A stretch of DNA of 64,000 nt, from assembly GCF_036898095.1 (NCBI RefSeq), contig NC_090766.1, positions 35,007,484 through 35,071,483 on the forward strand, given 5' to 3'. The translations under genes were made by a program, and so were the position numbers. Positions 34,539 through 46,573 of this stretch are shown one piece after another. Below the pieces are notes generated by a model that was given only the letters and a program-made list of their open reading frames with translations, was not told the origin of the DNA and ran no database searches. The first letter of the stretch is position 1. The number at the start of each line of letters is the position of its first letter. The stretch is from Palaemon carinicauda. Lineage: Eukaryota; Arthropoda; Malacostraca; Decapoda; Palaemonidae.

Positions 34539-36010
34539 AAATGCATATATTGAATAAATAAATGATAAAGCTACAATAATTTTCATGTTCTTTTGATTTT
34601 TTTTCTATTCATATTACTTTATGGTGGATTTTTCCTTCATTTTCAAGATATTAATTATTTCAAAGATATTCTTTTAGATGTGTAAGGTTATATCTAGAAA
34701 TTTATGCCATACGTGTATGTTCTAACTCTCATTAAAAATGAATTTTTCCTTAATTTTCAAGGATATTGATTTTTTAACAAATAATTCTTAGATGGCGAAG
34801 GTTAAGCCTAGAAATGTATGTCCTAAGTGGATGTTCTAACTCTTATTAAAATTATTACAGTAATATAAAGTTTCTGTTTGCAATTTTGTGAGAAAACAAA
34901 TATATATTTGTCATATCCCAAGTTTCGAAATAGTAACATATATGAACAAGGCTATAAACATTAATGTTTATCAGACTAAGAAATAGTGAATATAATTGAT
35001 TACAAGACATAAATCGTATTCAGTGTTGTTGAGGAATAAAACAGTTGATAAATCACATCAAAAATGGTATCTGGAGCAAATCCAGTAAGAGATAATCCAA
35101 CTAAAATTGATGGAGAAATGAATCATTTACAAAAGATTGGATTAAAAATAGGGCAGATAAGTCAATTTGAAATACAATAAGAAACATTGTATTCAAGAGA
35201 CATTCACCTCAAGCTTTGATGTATAATAATGTGGTCTGTGTTGCTCTGGTGTTTTTTAGCATTAGTGGTAGTAATGTACATGTTACAAGATTTAGTACAT
35301 GCTACAAGATTTAGTACATACTACAAGAGGCAGTACATGCTACAAGAGGTAGTTCGTGTGATGTTTGCAAGTTTCTATTTTTTTCCCTGATATTTTCAGT
35401 GTTAGTCATCCTAGTTGTGACTGGGGTAATTTTTAGTAGTCGTTGAAGCATTGTTGACATAGTTCATACAATGTTACCAGAGGTAATGACTGGTTTTATC
35501 CAGCGTCGAATTTAATATAGTTCCATTGGTGTAGCCTACCATAGTATTGGTAATTTTTTTATAATTGTTCCTATGCTAGTTCCAGTTCTTGTAATTGTGT
35601 AGTTCTTTTTGGATTTGATTGCCAAGGAGAATTGAAAACCAAATCTAGCTTTTATTCATGATTTAAAAAAAAAAAAAATTCAATATCAGGAAGGAAAAGG
35701 TAAAACATTTCTCATAAAATGATCAGTTCTAATAAAAAGTGTCCAAAATAATGATAAACTTTGCAGTAATTCCCAAACATCTAAGATATCTATGTGATTG
35801 CAAATGGAAAAAGGGAGAATATAACTTATGATTTCGGTCACAATGGCATATCTTACTTATTCATAAGTTCAAACTTACAGCAAATGTTCTTATGTTGAAC
35901 AGGCTGATATTAATCTTTTCATAGTTTAATATGACTTTTATATTTTGTTGTTGATATTTTTAAAGTATTTTATCAATTGTTAAATATATCTCATATGGTT
36001 TATTTTTTCC
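34539..36010. other. AT-rich 5' flank of array 4 (spacer 4)
   Basis: No gene seen; 19-bp minisatellite at 35275-35349. Confidence 0.6.
35275..35349. repeat. 19-bp minisatellite, unit 4
   Basis: About four imperfect copies. Confidence 0.75.
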
Positions 36011-36115
36011 TTATTTCTTTTTGTTATTGGGATATTTTTCCCTGATGGAGCCCCTGGTCTTATGGCATCCTTCTTTTCCAGCTAAGGTTGTAGCTTATAG
36101 AGTAATAATAATAAT
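36011..36115 (+). mobile_element. SINE-like 3' end fragment, unit 4
   Basis: Same truncated insertion as in the other units, ending in AAT repeats. Confidence 0.75.
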
Positions 36116-36181
36116 TTGGTAAGTGGTATGTGTATTTTGTAGGGCGTAACCCCAACATCCATAAGTAATTTTGTATTTCAA

Positions 36182-36983
36182 CTTTATGAACTTCAGTGTG
36201 CAAAAATTGAAAAGTTTATACACAGTAAAGTGTGTGTTAGGATAGGAAATGAAGTGAGTGAGTGGTTTCCAGTGAGAGTGGGGCTGAGACAGGGATGTGT
36301 GATGACGCCATGGTTGTTCAATTTTTTTGTTGATAGAGCTGTAAGAGAGATGAATGCCGTATTGGTTGGAGACTTGGAGGAGAAGCTGGTCCAATTAGTG
36401 ATTGAGTTTGGAAGGGTGTGTGAGAGAAGGGAGATGAGAGTTAATGTGGGTAAGAGTAACTTTATGATATGCACGAGGAGGAAGTTGGTGCTAGATTGAA
36501 TATCATGTTAAATGGAGAGTTACTGAGGAAGTAGATCCGTTTAAGTACTTAACGTCTGTTGTTGTTGCAGATGGTGAAGTGGAAGCAGATGTACATGAGA
36601 GAGTGAATGAAGGATGTAAAATGCTGGGGGCCAGTGAAAGGAATTGCAAAGAATAGAAGGCTAAAATGAATGTAAAGAGGCTAAAGATTATGCGAGAAAT
36701 ATTAATGAATGGTGAGTGATTGTGACACAGTTGCAATAGGTCCTGCTGCTTCCACTTGGTGACCACTGACGTAACTGCAGTAGGGGATCCAGCATTTAAA
36801 GCTTCAATTGTCTTAGATAACTGGGGAGGGTGGCCTGTGGCCCGGTAGCAGTACCAACGAAACTCGGTTGAACTCCTCGTCAGGCAGGGAAGAACGGAGA
36901 GAAGAAAAATCCCCTTTTGTTATCAATTATGTCGGCTACCTCAAAAAATGGTAGAAGTGTCATGGTAGATAGATAGATAGATA
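36182..36983 (+). pseudogene. LINE-A reverse transcriptase fragment, unit 4 (class B)
   Basis: The block at 36230-36499 keeps an intact VGLRQGCVMTPWLFNFF stretch that is broken by a stop in units 1 to 3. It then has an in-frame deletion that removes the catalytic Asp motif altogether, joining EMNA directly to VLVGDLEEKL. Downstream (36500-36900) it retains sequence such as GGTCCTGCTGCTTCCACTTG that units 1, 2, 3 and 5 lack. Unit 6 shares this version. TAGA tail at the right end. Confidence 0.8.
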
Positions 36984-37081
36984 TCTCACAGTGACCAATC
37001 TACAAAATGCTGTTGTATGTATTATATATAAAAAATATATAATTTATGTGTATTATTAATTAAGATATAGATAATATATTC

Positions 37082-37105
37082 ATATATATATATATATATA
37101 TATAT

Positions 37106-37140
<35 letters not shown>

Positions 37141-37159
37141 TAGATATATATATATATAA
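37082..37159. repeat. TA and GATA compound microsatellite, unit 4
   Basis: TA repeats flank a GATA run at 37108-37142. Confidence 0.95.
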
Positions 37160-37248
37160 TGTGTTTATATGTATCATTTCTTTATTGATTTTATACTTTC
37201 TTACCTTTATAGTAATGATCATGTGTTAACCCTATTTAAAATTTTTCA

Positions 37249-37254
37249 AAGTTA
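37249..37254. other. Empty SINE insertion site, unit 4
   Basis: A single AAGTTA in CAAAGTTACC, where units 1, 2, 3 and 5 have the SINE-like element between two AAGTTA copies. Confidence 0.85.
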
Positions 37255-37934
37255 CCTACCTGTAAAGTACATTTATAAATTTCTAGATGCTAATCCCATA
37301 TTAAAGAATTAGCCTCTATTAAGGATTTTAGATTTACATCAATATCTTCATCCATGTTTATACGTGAAAAAAATAACCAGACGTCCAGTCCAAGTACTAG
37401 GAATCAGGTCCAACAATTATTAGCTGGTGGGAAATGTGACGTCAATGGGGCATATGTTTTATATTAAACCGGTTCATGGAAAAAGAATAGGGTTTTGGAA
37501 GCCAGGCTTGAGCTCTGATGACGTCATCTCTGTTTGTGAGTGCTGAACCAGTTTTTACTAGATCTTGGTCCAATCATGAAGATAGCCATCGGTTACTGTA
37601 GATGCTCGTAAATATTGTGTGCTTTTGTGGCACCGGCAATAGAGAGTGGGATGTCGTACACGTAATGCAAGGCCGAACAAGGGTCGAGAGTGCCTCAGAT
37701 AAAACCGTAAAGATGTAAATGAATCCATTCTACCTATCAGTCGACTACTTCGTCAGGCAGCTAGTGTGAAAGGGACCGTAGTATCTTAAGGTGTTTTCAT
37801 GTTGCAAAGTATTCACTCAATAATTAGATTCCTGTTAAATACTTATATATAAAACAATGTAACTAATATATTTTGCTCTTTTTATCAAGATGAAGACCAT
37901 ATTAAAAAATATAATAATGGGTGTAGAATAGCAC
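37255..37934. other. Conserved non-coding block with CRE pair, unit 4
   Basis: TGACGTCA at 37437-37444 and 37519-37526, 82 bp apart. No ORF of note. Confidence 0.5.
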
Positions 37935-39700
37935 CGCATTTGCTACAATATTATTACTTATCACTAGCGGACCTACAACCCTTTTTGGAAAAGTAGGATG
38001 CTACATGCCTAAGGGCTCGTACTGGGAAAAATAGCCCAACGAGGAAAGAAAATTAGGAAATAAACTACAAAAGAAGTAATGAACAATTACAACAATTTTT
38101 TAAGAACAGTAACACCATTAAAATATCTTTCATATATAAACTATAAAGAGAGACTTATGTGAGCCTGTTCATCATAAAAATATTTGCTGATAATCTGAAC
38201 TGTTGAAGTTCCACTGGTTTAGCTACCAGATTAGGAAGATCATTCCAGAAATTTGTCCTTGCTAGAATAAAATATTTAGATTACTGCGCAATATTAAGGC
38301 TTATGATGGATAAGGCCTAACTATTAGAATAAACTGCATTCCTAGTATTACGAAAAGGATGGTTCTGAATGTAAAGGACGACCAGAATTATGAAAATCTT
38401 GTGTACCATGCATAACAAACTAATTGAATGATGCTACCAGATATTAAAATCTATATCAAGCAATAAGAAATTTCATAGGCTGTATGTTCCTGTCCAACAA
38501 ATTAAGATGAAATTCGGCAGCTGAAGACCAGACAGGAGAACAATACTTGAAACACTGCAGAATGATAGAATTAAAACACTTCTTCAGAATAGATTGAACA
38601 CCGAAAATCTTAAAATACTTTGTCTAGAAGCCATTTTTTGTGCAATTGAAGAAGACGCAGACCTAATGTGTTTCTCGAAGGTTAATTTGCTGTTGAGAAT
38701 CACATCTAAAATTTTAGGACGCATTCAAAGTTAAAGAAACATTATCAATACTGAGATGCGGATGTTGAGGAGCCACTATCCTTGACCTACTTACAATCAT
38801 ACTTAGAGTTTTGTTAGGATTCAACTTTATACCCAATAATTTGCACCATGCACCAATTTTAGCTAGAGCTCTATTAAGGTTTCAGCAACCCCAGATCTAC
38901 ATTCAGGAGATGGAATTGTTGCAAAGAGAGTATCATCATCTGCATATGTATCGAGCTTGTTTACTGGGCCAAACTACATATCATGTGTATATAGTAATGG
39001 GCCAAGAACACTACCCTCAGGAAAAACAGGTAGTACATTCCTATATTGACTATGGTATCCATCAACAACAACTCTATGTGACCAATTACTGAAAAGTTCA
39101 ATAATTATGATAAAAAAGACCCACCCAATCCTAATGTTTTGAATTTGAAAGCAAGGGCATCACGATTAACATGATTAAATGGAGTGCTAAATAAAGGCTA
39201 ATTATTTGAACTTCCTGACCACAATCAAGGGATTTCTGCATAGCATTGGAGGGTATCCCGTGCTTCAGGGCTTTTACGAAAGCTAAATATCGATCTAGAG
39301 AACACATGGTATGTTCAGTATACCTATTTAGATGTTATGATAAAAGACATTCTAAAATTTTACTGGTATTATGCAGTAATCAGCGTGACTTTACCTACAT
39401 CAAATGATTTTACTTAATGGAGTAACATTACCAATTTTTCATGAAGTGCCAATAGAACCCCTTTTCGCTTACTTGCGGAAAGTAACAAATGATTCAGAAA
39501 CAAAGAAATGTGCAGTCTTTATAAAAAAACAAAGAAAAAATATCATTTTGGTCTACACCTCCCTGAACATTAAGGACCATCATGAGAGCTTTAATTTCAC
39601 GAAATCGAAAAGCTAAATTAGTCGGTTTAGCCTCAGGAAACCAGGAATGAGTATGATCAAGTTTCTCATTATTCTGCTTATGTTTTTTACTGTGTGGTTG
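37935..39700 (-). pseudogene. LINE-B reverse transcriptase fragment, unit 4
   Basis: Same element and orientation as in unit 1, frame-broken throughout; the plus ORFs at 38811-39092 and 39404-39616 are antisense shadows of it. Confidence 0.75.
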
Positions 39701-39832
39701 GAAAGGTGGTTTTTAATAGAAGTTATTCCCTTAATTTTGATTTTTTTTTAGATAATTATTTTCTTTGGTGTTGATACTTTTAAATTTTTTCCACGCATAT
39801 ATTTTATAGTTTTTTGTGAACAAAGGTGGCAT

Positions 39833-39980
39833 CGAAAAGATAATCAAGTAACCAGAAAAGTACTAAAGGTTTTCATTTTTGGAAAGGTTAAGATGATCAA
39901 GAAGTAACCAGAAAAGTACTAAAGGTTTTCATTTTTGGATAGGTTAAGATGATCAAGAAGTAGCCAGTAAAGTAGTAAGT
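39833..39980. repeat. 56-bp minisatellite, unit 4 (about 2.5 copies)
   Basis: Copies are followed abruptly by AAGTAGTGATGATATTTTTA. Compared with units 2 and 3, a segment of roughly 0.3 kb between the minisatellite and the flank is deleted. Confidence 0.85.
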
Positions 39981-40515
39981 AGTGATGATATTTTTACTCT
40001 TTGTGATATTCAAGGACACTTGTAAAATAATAATAATTCTTAATCAAGCAAAGAATCCAACAGTAATTATGCTTTAGAAAAAAAGGTAGAAATATATTAC
40101 TTCAATTAAAGGAAACATTCTGCCATCTATTCTGTAAGCATGATTGATTGATTGATTGATTGATCATGAGTTATATGACATCCTGACTGAAAGTATGATA
40201 GGTAATTTCGTTTTTGATATATTCTCTACATAACATCAAAAAGTGAATTTCATGCCAGTGTTAACTTTGGTTTTATATGCAAACAATGTCCCCCCAAAAA
40301 ATGTTTTTTTTTTTAAAGAAAAAGGTCATGTTATTAATCCATGGGGGTAAAGGGATGGCTTTTGTGAAACGTACCAGTACGTCCTTTGGGGGTAAAAGGG
40401 TTATTAATAAGTCAGTAGTCAAGCAGGATCGGAATAGTAGGAAGGTTTGCTCATTTAAACTGAACTGATTCTTAATCAGAAATTAGAATCAGCAGAAACT
40501 GCAGTGAAACAATGA
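39981..40515. other. AT-rich 3' flank of array 5 with a 62-bp insertion
   Basis: No gene seen. Holds GATT repeats near 40144-40163 and an inserted segment at 40339-40400. Confidence 0.6.
40339..40400. mobile_element. 62-bp insertion with 8-bp target duplication
   Basis: Unit 4 alone has this segment, from CCATGGGGGTAAAGGG to GGGGGTAAAAGGG, flanked by TTATTAAT at 40331-40338 and 40401-40408. Units 2 and 3 show a single TTATTAAT. The insert contains the palindrome ACGTACCAGTACGT with a 2-base centre. Eight-bp duplications occur with hAT-type transposition, but the ends show no clear inverted repeat. Confidence 0.6.
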
Positions 40516-40521
40516 TTTATT
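40516..40521 (-). terminator. Polyadenylation signal AATAAA for array 5 gene
   Basis: AATAAA on the minus strand, about 67 bp past the array TAA; the 3' UTR here is shorter because the GACTGTGTCATTGAAA stretch is missing. Confidence 0.45.
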
Positions 40522-40587
40522 GACATGCATTTGGAAACGGTTGAAGTTGTGCCGATGATATTTCCTGCAGTCAAACCTGGGCGTAGA

Positions 40588-42885
40588 TTAAGCGATAGAT
40601 GTAGTACCTGTAGTAGTAGCAGTGGTAGTTCCAGTAGTAGTAGCAGTGGTAGTTCCTGTAGTAGTAGCAGTGGTAGTATCTGTACCTGTACCAGTGGTAG
40701 TAGCAGTGGTAGTTCCTGTAGTAGTAGCAGTGGTAGTTCCTGTAGTAGTACCAGTGGTAGTAGCTGTGGTAGTTCCTGTAGTAGTACCAGTGGTAGTAGC
40801 AGTAGTAGTTCCTGTAGTAGTACCAGTGGTAGTAGCAGTTGTAGTTCCTGTAGTAGTAGCAGTGGTAGTTCCTGTAGTAGTAGCAGTGGTAGTTCCTGTA
40901 GTTGTAGCAGTGGTAGTTCCTGTAGTTGTACCAGTGGTAGTAGCAGTTGTAGTTCCTGTAGTAGTACCAGTGGTAGTACCAGTGGTAGTTCCCGTAGTTG
41001 TGCCAGTGGTAGTTCCTGTAGTTGTACCAGTGGTAGTTCCCGTAGTTGTACCAGTGGTAGTAGCAGTGGTAGTTCCCGTAGTTGTACCAGTCGTAGTTCC
41101 TGTAGTTGTACCAGTGGTAGTTCCTGTAGTTGTACCAGTGGTAGTAGCAGTGGTACTTCCTGTAGTAGTACCAGTGGTAGTAGCAGTGGTAGTTCCCGTA
41201 GTTGTGCCAGTGGTAGTTCCTGTAGTTGTACCAGTGGTAGTTCCTGTAGTAGTACCAGTGGTAGTAGCAGTGGTAGTTCCCGTAGTTGTACCAGTGGTAG
41301 TTCCTGTAGTTGTACCAGTGGTAGTTCCTGTAGTAGTACCAGTGGTAGTAGCAGTGGTAGTTCCTGTAGTAGTACCAGTGGTAGTAGCAGTGGTAGTTCC
41401 CGTAGTTGTACCAGTGGTAGTTCCTGTAGTTGTACCAGTGGTAATTCCTGCAGTTGTACCAGTGGTAGTAGCAGTGGTAGTTCCCGTAGTTGTACCAGTG
41501 GTAGTAGCAGTTGTAGTACCTGTAGTAGTACCAGTGGTAGTAGCAGTGGTAGTTCCTGTAGTAGTACCAGTGGTAGTAGCAGTGGTAGTTCCTGTAGTAG
41601 TACCAGTGGTAGTAGCAGTGGTAGTTCCCGTAGTTGTACCAGTGGTAGTTCCTGTAGTGGTACCAGTGGTAGTTCCTGTAGTTGTACCAGTGGTAGTAGC
41701 AGTGGTTGTTCCTGTAGTAGTACCAGTGGTAGTAGCAGTAGTAGTTCCTGTAGTAGTACCAGTGGTAGTAGCTGTGGTAGTTCCTGTAGTAGTAGCAGTG
41801 GTAGTTCCCGTAGTTGTACCAGTGGTTGTACCAGTAGTAGTTCCTGTAGTAGTACCAGTGGTAGTAGCAGTGGTAGTTCCTGTAGTAGTACCAGTGGTAG
41901 TTCCCGTAGTTGTACCAGTGGTAGTTCCTGTAGTTGTACCAGTGGTAGTAGCAGTGGTTGTTCCTGTAGTAGTACCAGTGGTAGTAGCAGTAGTAGTTTC
42001 TGTAGTAGTACCAGTGGTAGTAGCTGTGGTAGTTCCAGTAGTAGTAGCGGTGGTAGTAGCAGTGGTAGTTCCTGTAGTAGTACCAGTTGTAGTAGCAGTT
42101 GTAGTTCCTGTAGTAGTACCAGTGGTAGTAGCTGTGGTAGTTCCAGCAGTGGTAGCGGTGGTAGTTCCTGTAGTAGTAGCAGTGGTAGATCCCGTAGTTG
42201 TACCAGTGGTTGTACCAGTAGTAGTTCCTGTAGTAGTACCAGTGGTAGTAGCAGTGGTAGTTCCTGTAGTAGTACCAGTGGTAGTAGCAGTGGTAGTTCC
42301 TGTAGTAGTACCAGTGGTAGTAGCTGTGGTAGTTCCAGTAGTAGTAGCAGTGGTAGTTCCCGTAGTTGTACCAGTGGTTGTACCAGTAGTAGTTCCTGTA
42401 ATAGTACCAGTGGTAGTAGCAGTCGTAGTTCCTGTAGTAGTGCCCGTGGTAGATCCTGTAGTAGTACCAGTAGTAGTTCCAGTAGTAGTATCAGTGGTAG
42501 TTCCTGTAGTAGTACCAGTGGTAGTAGCAGTGGTAGTTCCTGTAGTAGTGCCAGTGGTAGATCCTGTAGTAGTACCAGTAGTAGTTCCAGTAGTAGTATC
42601 AGTGGTAGTTCCTGTAGTAGTACCAGTGGTAGTAGCAGTTGTAGTTCCTGTAGTAGTACCAGTGGTAGTAGCAGTTGTAGTTCCTGTAGTAGTACCAGAT
42701 GTAGTTCCTGTAGTAGTTCCTGTAGTAGTTCCTGTAGTAGTAGCAGTAGTAGTTTCAGTAGTAGTACCAGTGGTAGTTCCTGTAGTAGTTCCTGTAGTAG
42801 TAGCAGTAGTAGTTTCAGTAGTACTACCAGTGGTAGTTCCTGTAGTAGTTCCTGTAGTAGTAGCAGATGTAGTATCTGTGGTTGG
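40588..42885 (-). CDS. Thr-rich mucin-like repeat exon, array 5 (acceptor lost)
   Basis: About 765 codons of Thr-Thr-Thr-Gly/Ala, ending Gly-Thr-Thr-Ser-Ile-Ala and TAA at 40588-40590. At the other edge, where other arrays have ACAAGGAT, this copy has ACAATGAC. That destroys the AG of the putative splice acceptor and puts a TGA in the Thr frame at 42886-42888. If the acceptor model is right, this copy is not spliced normally. The array itself remains open and in frame. Near its right end it contains runs without Gly/Ala alternation, such as the double TGTAGTAGTTCC units at 42709-42740. Function is inferred as for the others; confidence is lower because of the lost junction. Confidence 0.4.
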   Translation of the reverse strand, partial: PTTDTTSATTTGTTTGTTTGSTTETTTATTTGTTTGTTTGTTTETTTATTTGTTTGTTTGTTSGTTTGTTTATTTGTTTGTTTATTTGTTTGTTTDTTTGTTTGTTTGSTTGTTTGTTTATTTGTTTGTTTDTTTGTTTGTTTGSTTGTTTGTTTATTTGTITGTTTGTTTGTTTGTTTATTTGTTTATTTGTTTGTTTATTTGTTTGTTTATTTGTTTGTTTGTTTGTTTGSTTATTTGTTTATTAGTTTATTTGTTTGTTTATTTGTTTGTTTATTTATTTGTTTATTTGTTTETTTATTTGTTTGTTTATTTGTTTGTTTGTTTGTTTGTTTGTTTATTTGTTTGTTTGTTTGTTTGTTTATTTGTTTATTTGTTTGTTTATTTGTTTGTTTATTTGTTTGTTTGTTTGTTTGTTTGTTTATTTGTTTGTTTATTTGTTTGTTTATTTGTTTGTTTATTTGTTTGTTTATTTGTTAGITTGTTTGTTTGTTTGTTTATTTGTTTGTTTATTTGTTTGTTTGTTTGTTTGTTTGTTTATTTGTTTGTTTGTTTGTTTGTTTGTTTATTTGTTTGSTTATTTGTTTGTTTGTTTGTTTGTTTGTTTATTTGTTTGTTTGTTTGTTTGTTTGTTTGTTTGTTTGTTTATTTGTTTGTTTATTTGTTTATTTGTTTATTTGTTTATTTGTTTGTTTATTTGTTTGTTTATTTGTTTGTTTATTTGTTTATTTGTGTDTTTATTTGTTTATTTGTTTATTTGTTSIA

Positions 42886-42897
42886 TCATTGTAATTA

Positions 42898-44361
42898 AAA
42901 TGCATATATTGAATAATTAAATGTTAAGGATACAATCATTTTCATCTTTTTTTAAATTTTTTCTTTATTCGTTTTTCTTAATGGTGGATTTTTTCTTAAT
43001 TTTCAAGATATTATTTTTTTAAAGATTTTTTTTAGATATGTAAGGTTATATCGAGAAATGTATGCCCTACGTGTATGTTCCAACTCTCATTAAAGATTAT
43101 TTTTTCCTTAATTTTCAAGGATATTGATTTTTTAAAGATAATTCGTAGATGGCGAAGGTTAAATTTAGAAATGTATGTCCTACGAGGATGTTCTAACTCT
43201 CGTTAAAATCATTACAGTAATATAAAGTTTCTGTTTTCAATTTTGTTAGAAAACAAATGTATATTTGTCATATCCCAAGTTTCGAAACGGTAACATATAT
43301 GAACAAGGCTAATTAAAAGTGAATATAATTGATTACGAGACATAAATCGTATTCAGTCTTGTTGAGGAATAAAACAGTTGATGAACCACATCTAAAATCT
43401 TATCTGGATCAAATCCAGTAAGAGATAATCCAACTAAAATTGATGGAGAAATGAATCATTTACAAATGATTGGATTACAAAATAGGGCAGATAAGTCAAT
43501 TTGAAATACAATAAGAAACATTGTATTCTTGACACATTCACCTCAGCTTAGACGTATAATAATGTGGTCCCTGTTGCTGTGGTGTTTTTTAGCATTAGTG
43601 GTAGTAATGTACATGTTACAATAATAGTGCATGTTACAAGATTTAGTACATGCTACAAGATTTAGTACATACTACAAGAGGCAGTACATGCTACAAGAGG
43701 TAGTTCGTGTGATGTTTGCAAGTTTCTATTTTTTTCCCTGATATTTTCAGTGTTAGTCATCATAGTTGTGACTGGGGTAATTTTTAGTAGTCGTTGAAGC
43801 ATTGTTGACATAGTTCATACAATGTTACCAGAGGTAATGACTGGTTTTATCCAGCGTCGAATTTAATATATTTCCATTGGTGTAACCTACCATAGTGTTG
43901 GTAATTTTTTTATAATTGTTTCCTATGCTAGTTCCAGTTCTTGTAATTGTGTAGTTCTTTTTGGATTTGATTGCCAAGGAGAATTGAAAACCAAATCTAG
44001 CTTTTATTCATGATTTAAAAAAAAAAAAAATCAATATCAGGAAGGAAAAGGTAAAACATTTCTCATAAAATGATCAGTTCTAATAAAAAGTGTCCAAAAT
44101 AATGATAAACTTTGCAGCAATTCCCAAACATCTAAGATATCTATGTGATTGCAAATGGAAAAAGGGAGAATAAAACTTATGATTTCGGTCACAATGGCAT
44201 ATCTTACTTATTCATAAGTTCAAACTTACAGCAAATGTTCTTATGTTGAACAGGCTGATATTAATCTTTTCATAGTTTAATATGACTTTTATATTTTGTT
44301 GTTAATATTTTTAAAGTATTTTATCAATTGTTAAATATATCTCATATGGTTTATTTTTTCC
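42898..44361. other. AT-rich 5' flank of array 5 (spacer 5)
   Basis: No gene seen; 19-bp minisatellite at 43608-43700. Confidence 0.6.
43608..43700. repeat. 19-bp minisatellite, unit 5
   Basis: About five imperfect copies. Confidence 0.75.
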
Positions 44362-44466
44362 TTATTTCTTTTTGTTATTGGGATATTTTTCCCTGATGGA
44401 GCCCCTGGTCTTATGGCATCCTTCTTTTCCAGCTAAGGTTTTAGCTTATAGAGTAATAATAATAAT
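44362..44466 (+). mobile_element. SINE-like 3' end fragment, unit 5
   Basis: Same truncated insertion as in unit 1. Confidence 0.75.
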
Positions 44467-44530
44467 TTGGTAAGTGGTATGTGTATTTTGTAGGGCGTAA
44501 CCCCAACACTCATAAGGAATTTTGTATTTC

Positions 44531-45595
44531 AACTTTCTGAACTTCAGTGTGCAAAAATTTAAGAGTTTATACTTGGTAAAGTGTGTGTTAGGATAGGAAA
44601 TGAAGTGAGTGAGTGGTTTCCAGCGAGAGTGGGGCTGAGACAGGGATGTGTGATGATGCCATGGTTGTTCATTTTTGTTGTTGATAGAGTTGTAAGAGAG
44701 ATGAATGCTCGAGTGGTTGATTGAGGGTTGAAACTGATAGAAGACAATAATCATGAGTGGAGGTGAATCAGTTCTTGATTGCGTATGATACTGTATTGGT
44801 TGGAGACTTGGAGGAGAAGCTGGTCTAATTAGTGATTGAGTTTGGAAGGGTGTGTGAGAGAAGGAAGATGAGAATTAATATGGGTAAGAGTAAGTTTATG
44901 AGATGCACAAGAAGGGAGGGTGGTGCTAGATTGAATGTCATGTTAAATAGAGAGTTACTTGAGGAAGTAGATCATTTTAATTACTTAGCGTCTGTTGTTG
45001 CTGAAAATGGTGGAGTGGGAGCAGATGTACATGAGAGAGTGAATGAAGGATGTAAAGTGTTGGGGGCCAGTGAAAGGAATGGCAAAGAATAGAAGGCTAA
45101 AATGAATGTAAAGAAAATTTGTATGAGAGAGTGATTGTAACAACTCTGATCTATGGATCGTAGTGTGGTAGATAAAAGTAACAACTGTGATCTATGGATC
45201 GTACTGGTGACGGGTGAAAGTGACGAAGAGACAGAAATTGAAAGTGTTCAAGATGAAGTGTCTAAGGAGTATGACTGGTGTATCTCGATTAGAGTTAAGA
45301 ATGCACTAGCGAGCATGAGAACAAGTGCAAGGAAGGAATTAGCAGCTAGAAGGGGTATGAATATGTTGAGGTGGTTTGGCCACGTAGAGAGAACGGAAAT
45401 AGGCATCTGCTGAAGAAGGCGATGAATGCATGTGTTGATAGGAGAAGTACAAGAGGAAAGCAGTACCAACCAAACTCGGTTGAACTCCTCGTCAGGCAGG
45501 GAAGAACAAAGAGAATAAAAATCCCCTTATGTTATCATTTATGACGGCTACCCCAAAAATTGGTGGAAGTGCCATGGTAGATAGATAGATAGATA
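44531..45595 (+). pseudogene. LINE-A reverse transcriptase fragment, unit 5
   Basis: Blocks at about 44780-45092 and 45153-45413, with the AYDT lesion. A stop precedes the VIEFGRVCERR block, where CAATTAG has become TAATTAG. TAGA tail at the right end. Confidence 0.8.
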
Positions 45596-45686
45596 TCTCT
45601 CAGTGACCAACCTACAAATTGCTGTTGTATGTATTATATATAAGATATACATAATTTATGTGTATTATTATAATATAGATAATATA

Positions 45687-45689
<3 letters not shown>

Positions 45690-45731
<42 letters not shown>
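45690..45731. repeat. TA microsatellite, unit 5
   Basis: TA repeat of about 21 units. Confidence 0.95.
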
Positions 45732-45737
<6 letters not shown>

Positions 45738-45845
45738 TAAATACATATAATGCGTTTATATGTATAATTTCTTTATTGATTTAATACTTTCTTTTTCTTA
45801 TAGTAATGATCATATGTTAACCGTATATAAAATCTTTCAAAGTTA

Positions 45846-45863
45846 TTATTATTATTATTATTA

Positions 45864-45924
<61 letters not shown>

Positions 45925-46567
45925 ATGCTAAGCTAAAACCCTAGTTGGAAAAGCACGATGCTATGAGCCCAGGGGCCCCAACAGGGAAAATAACCCAGTG
46001 AGGAAAGGAAATAAGGAAAAATAAAATATTTTAAGAATAGTAACAATAATAAAATAAATATTTCCTATTTAAATTATAAAATCTTCAACAAAACAAGAGG
46101 AAGAGAAACCAGATAGAGAAGTGTGTTCGAGTGTACCCTCAAGCAAGAGAACTCTAACCCAAAGCAGTGTAAGACCATGGTACAGAGGTTATGGCACTAC
46201 CCAAGACTAGAGAACAATGGTTTGATTTTGGAGTGTTCTTCTCCTAGAAGAGCTGCTTACCATAGCTAAAGAGTGTCTTGTACCCTTACCAAGAGGAAAG
46301 TAGCCACTGAACAATTACAGTGCAGTAGTTAACCCCTTGGGTGAAGAAGAATCGTTTGGTAACCATAGTGTTGTCAGGTGTATGAGGACAGAGGAGAATC
46401 TGTAAAGAATAGGCCAGACTATTCGGCGTCTGTGTAGGCAAAGGGAAAGAACCGTAACCAGAGAGAACGGTCCTATGTAGTACGGTGTGGCCAGTCAAAG
46501 AACCCCATAACTCTTTAGCGGTAGTATCCCAACGGGCGGCTGGTGCCCAGGCCAACCTACTACCTCC
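45846..46567 (-). mobile_element. SINE-like retroelement, complete copy, unit 5
   Basis: Flanked by AAGTTA at 45840-45845 and 46568-46573; same insertion as units 1 to 3. Confidence 0.85.
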
Positions 46568-46573
46568 AAGTTA

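Noticed and set aside
32141..34546. Minus-strand Leu/Gln/Pro-rich frame with ATG and stop, about 800 codons (also at 40476-42905 and 62490-63701)
   Set aside because: The variable base falls on second codon positions, so the sequence swings among Leu, Pro, Gln and Arg. The frame is broken in arrays 2 and 3.
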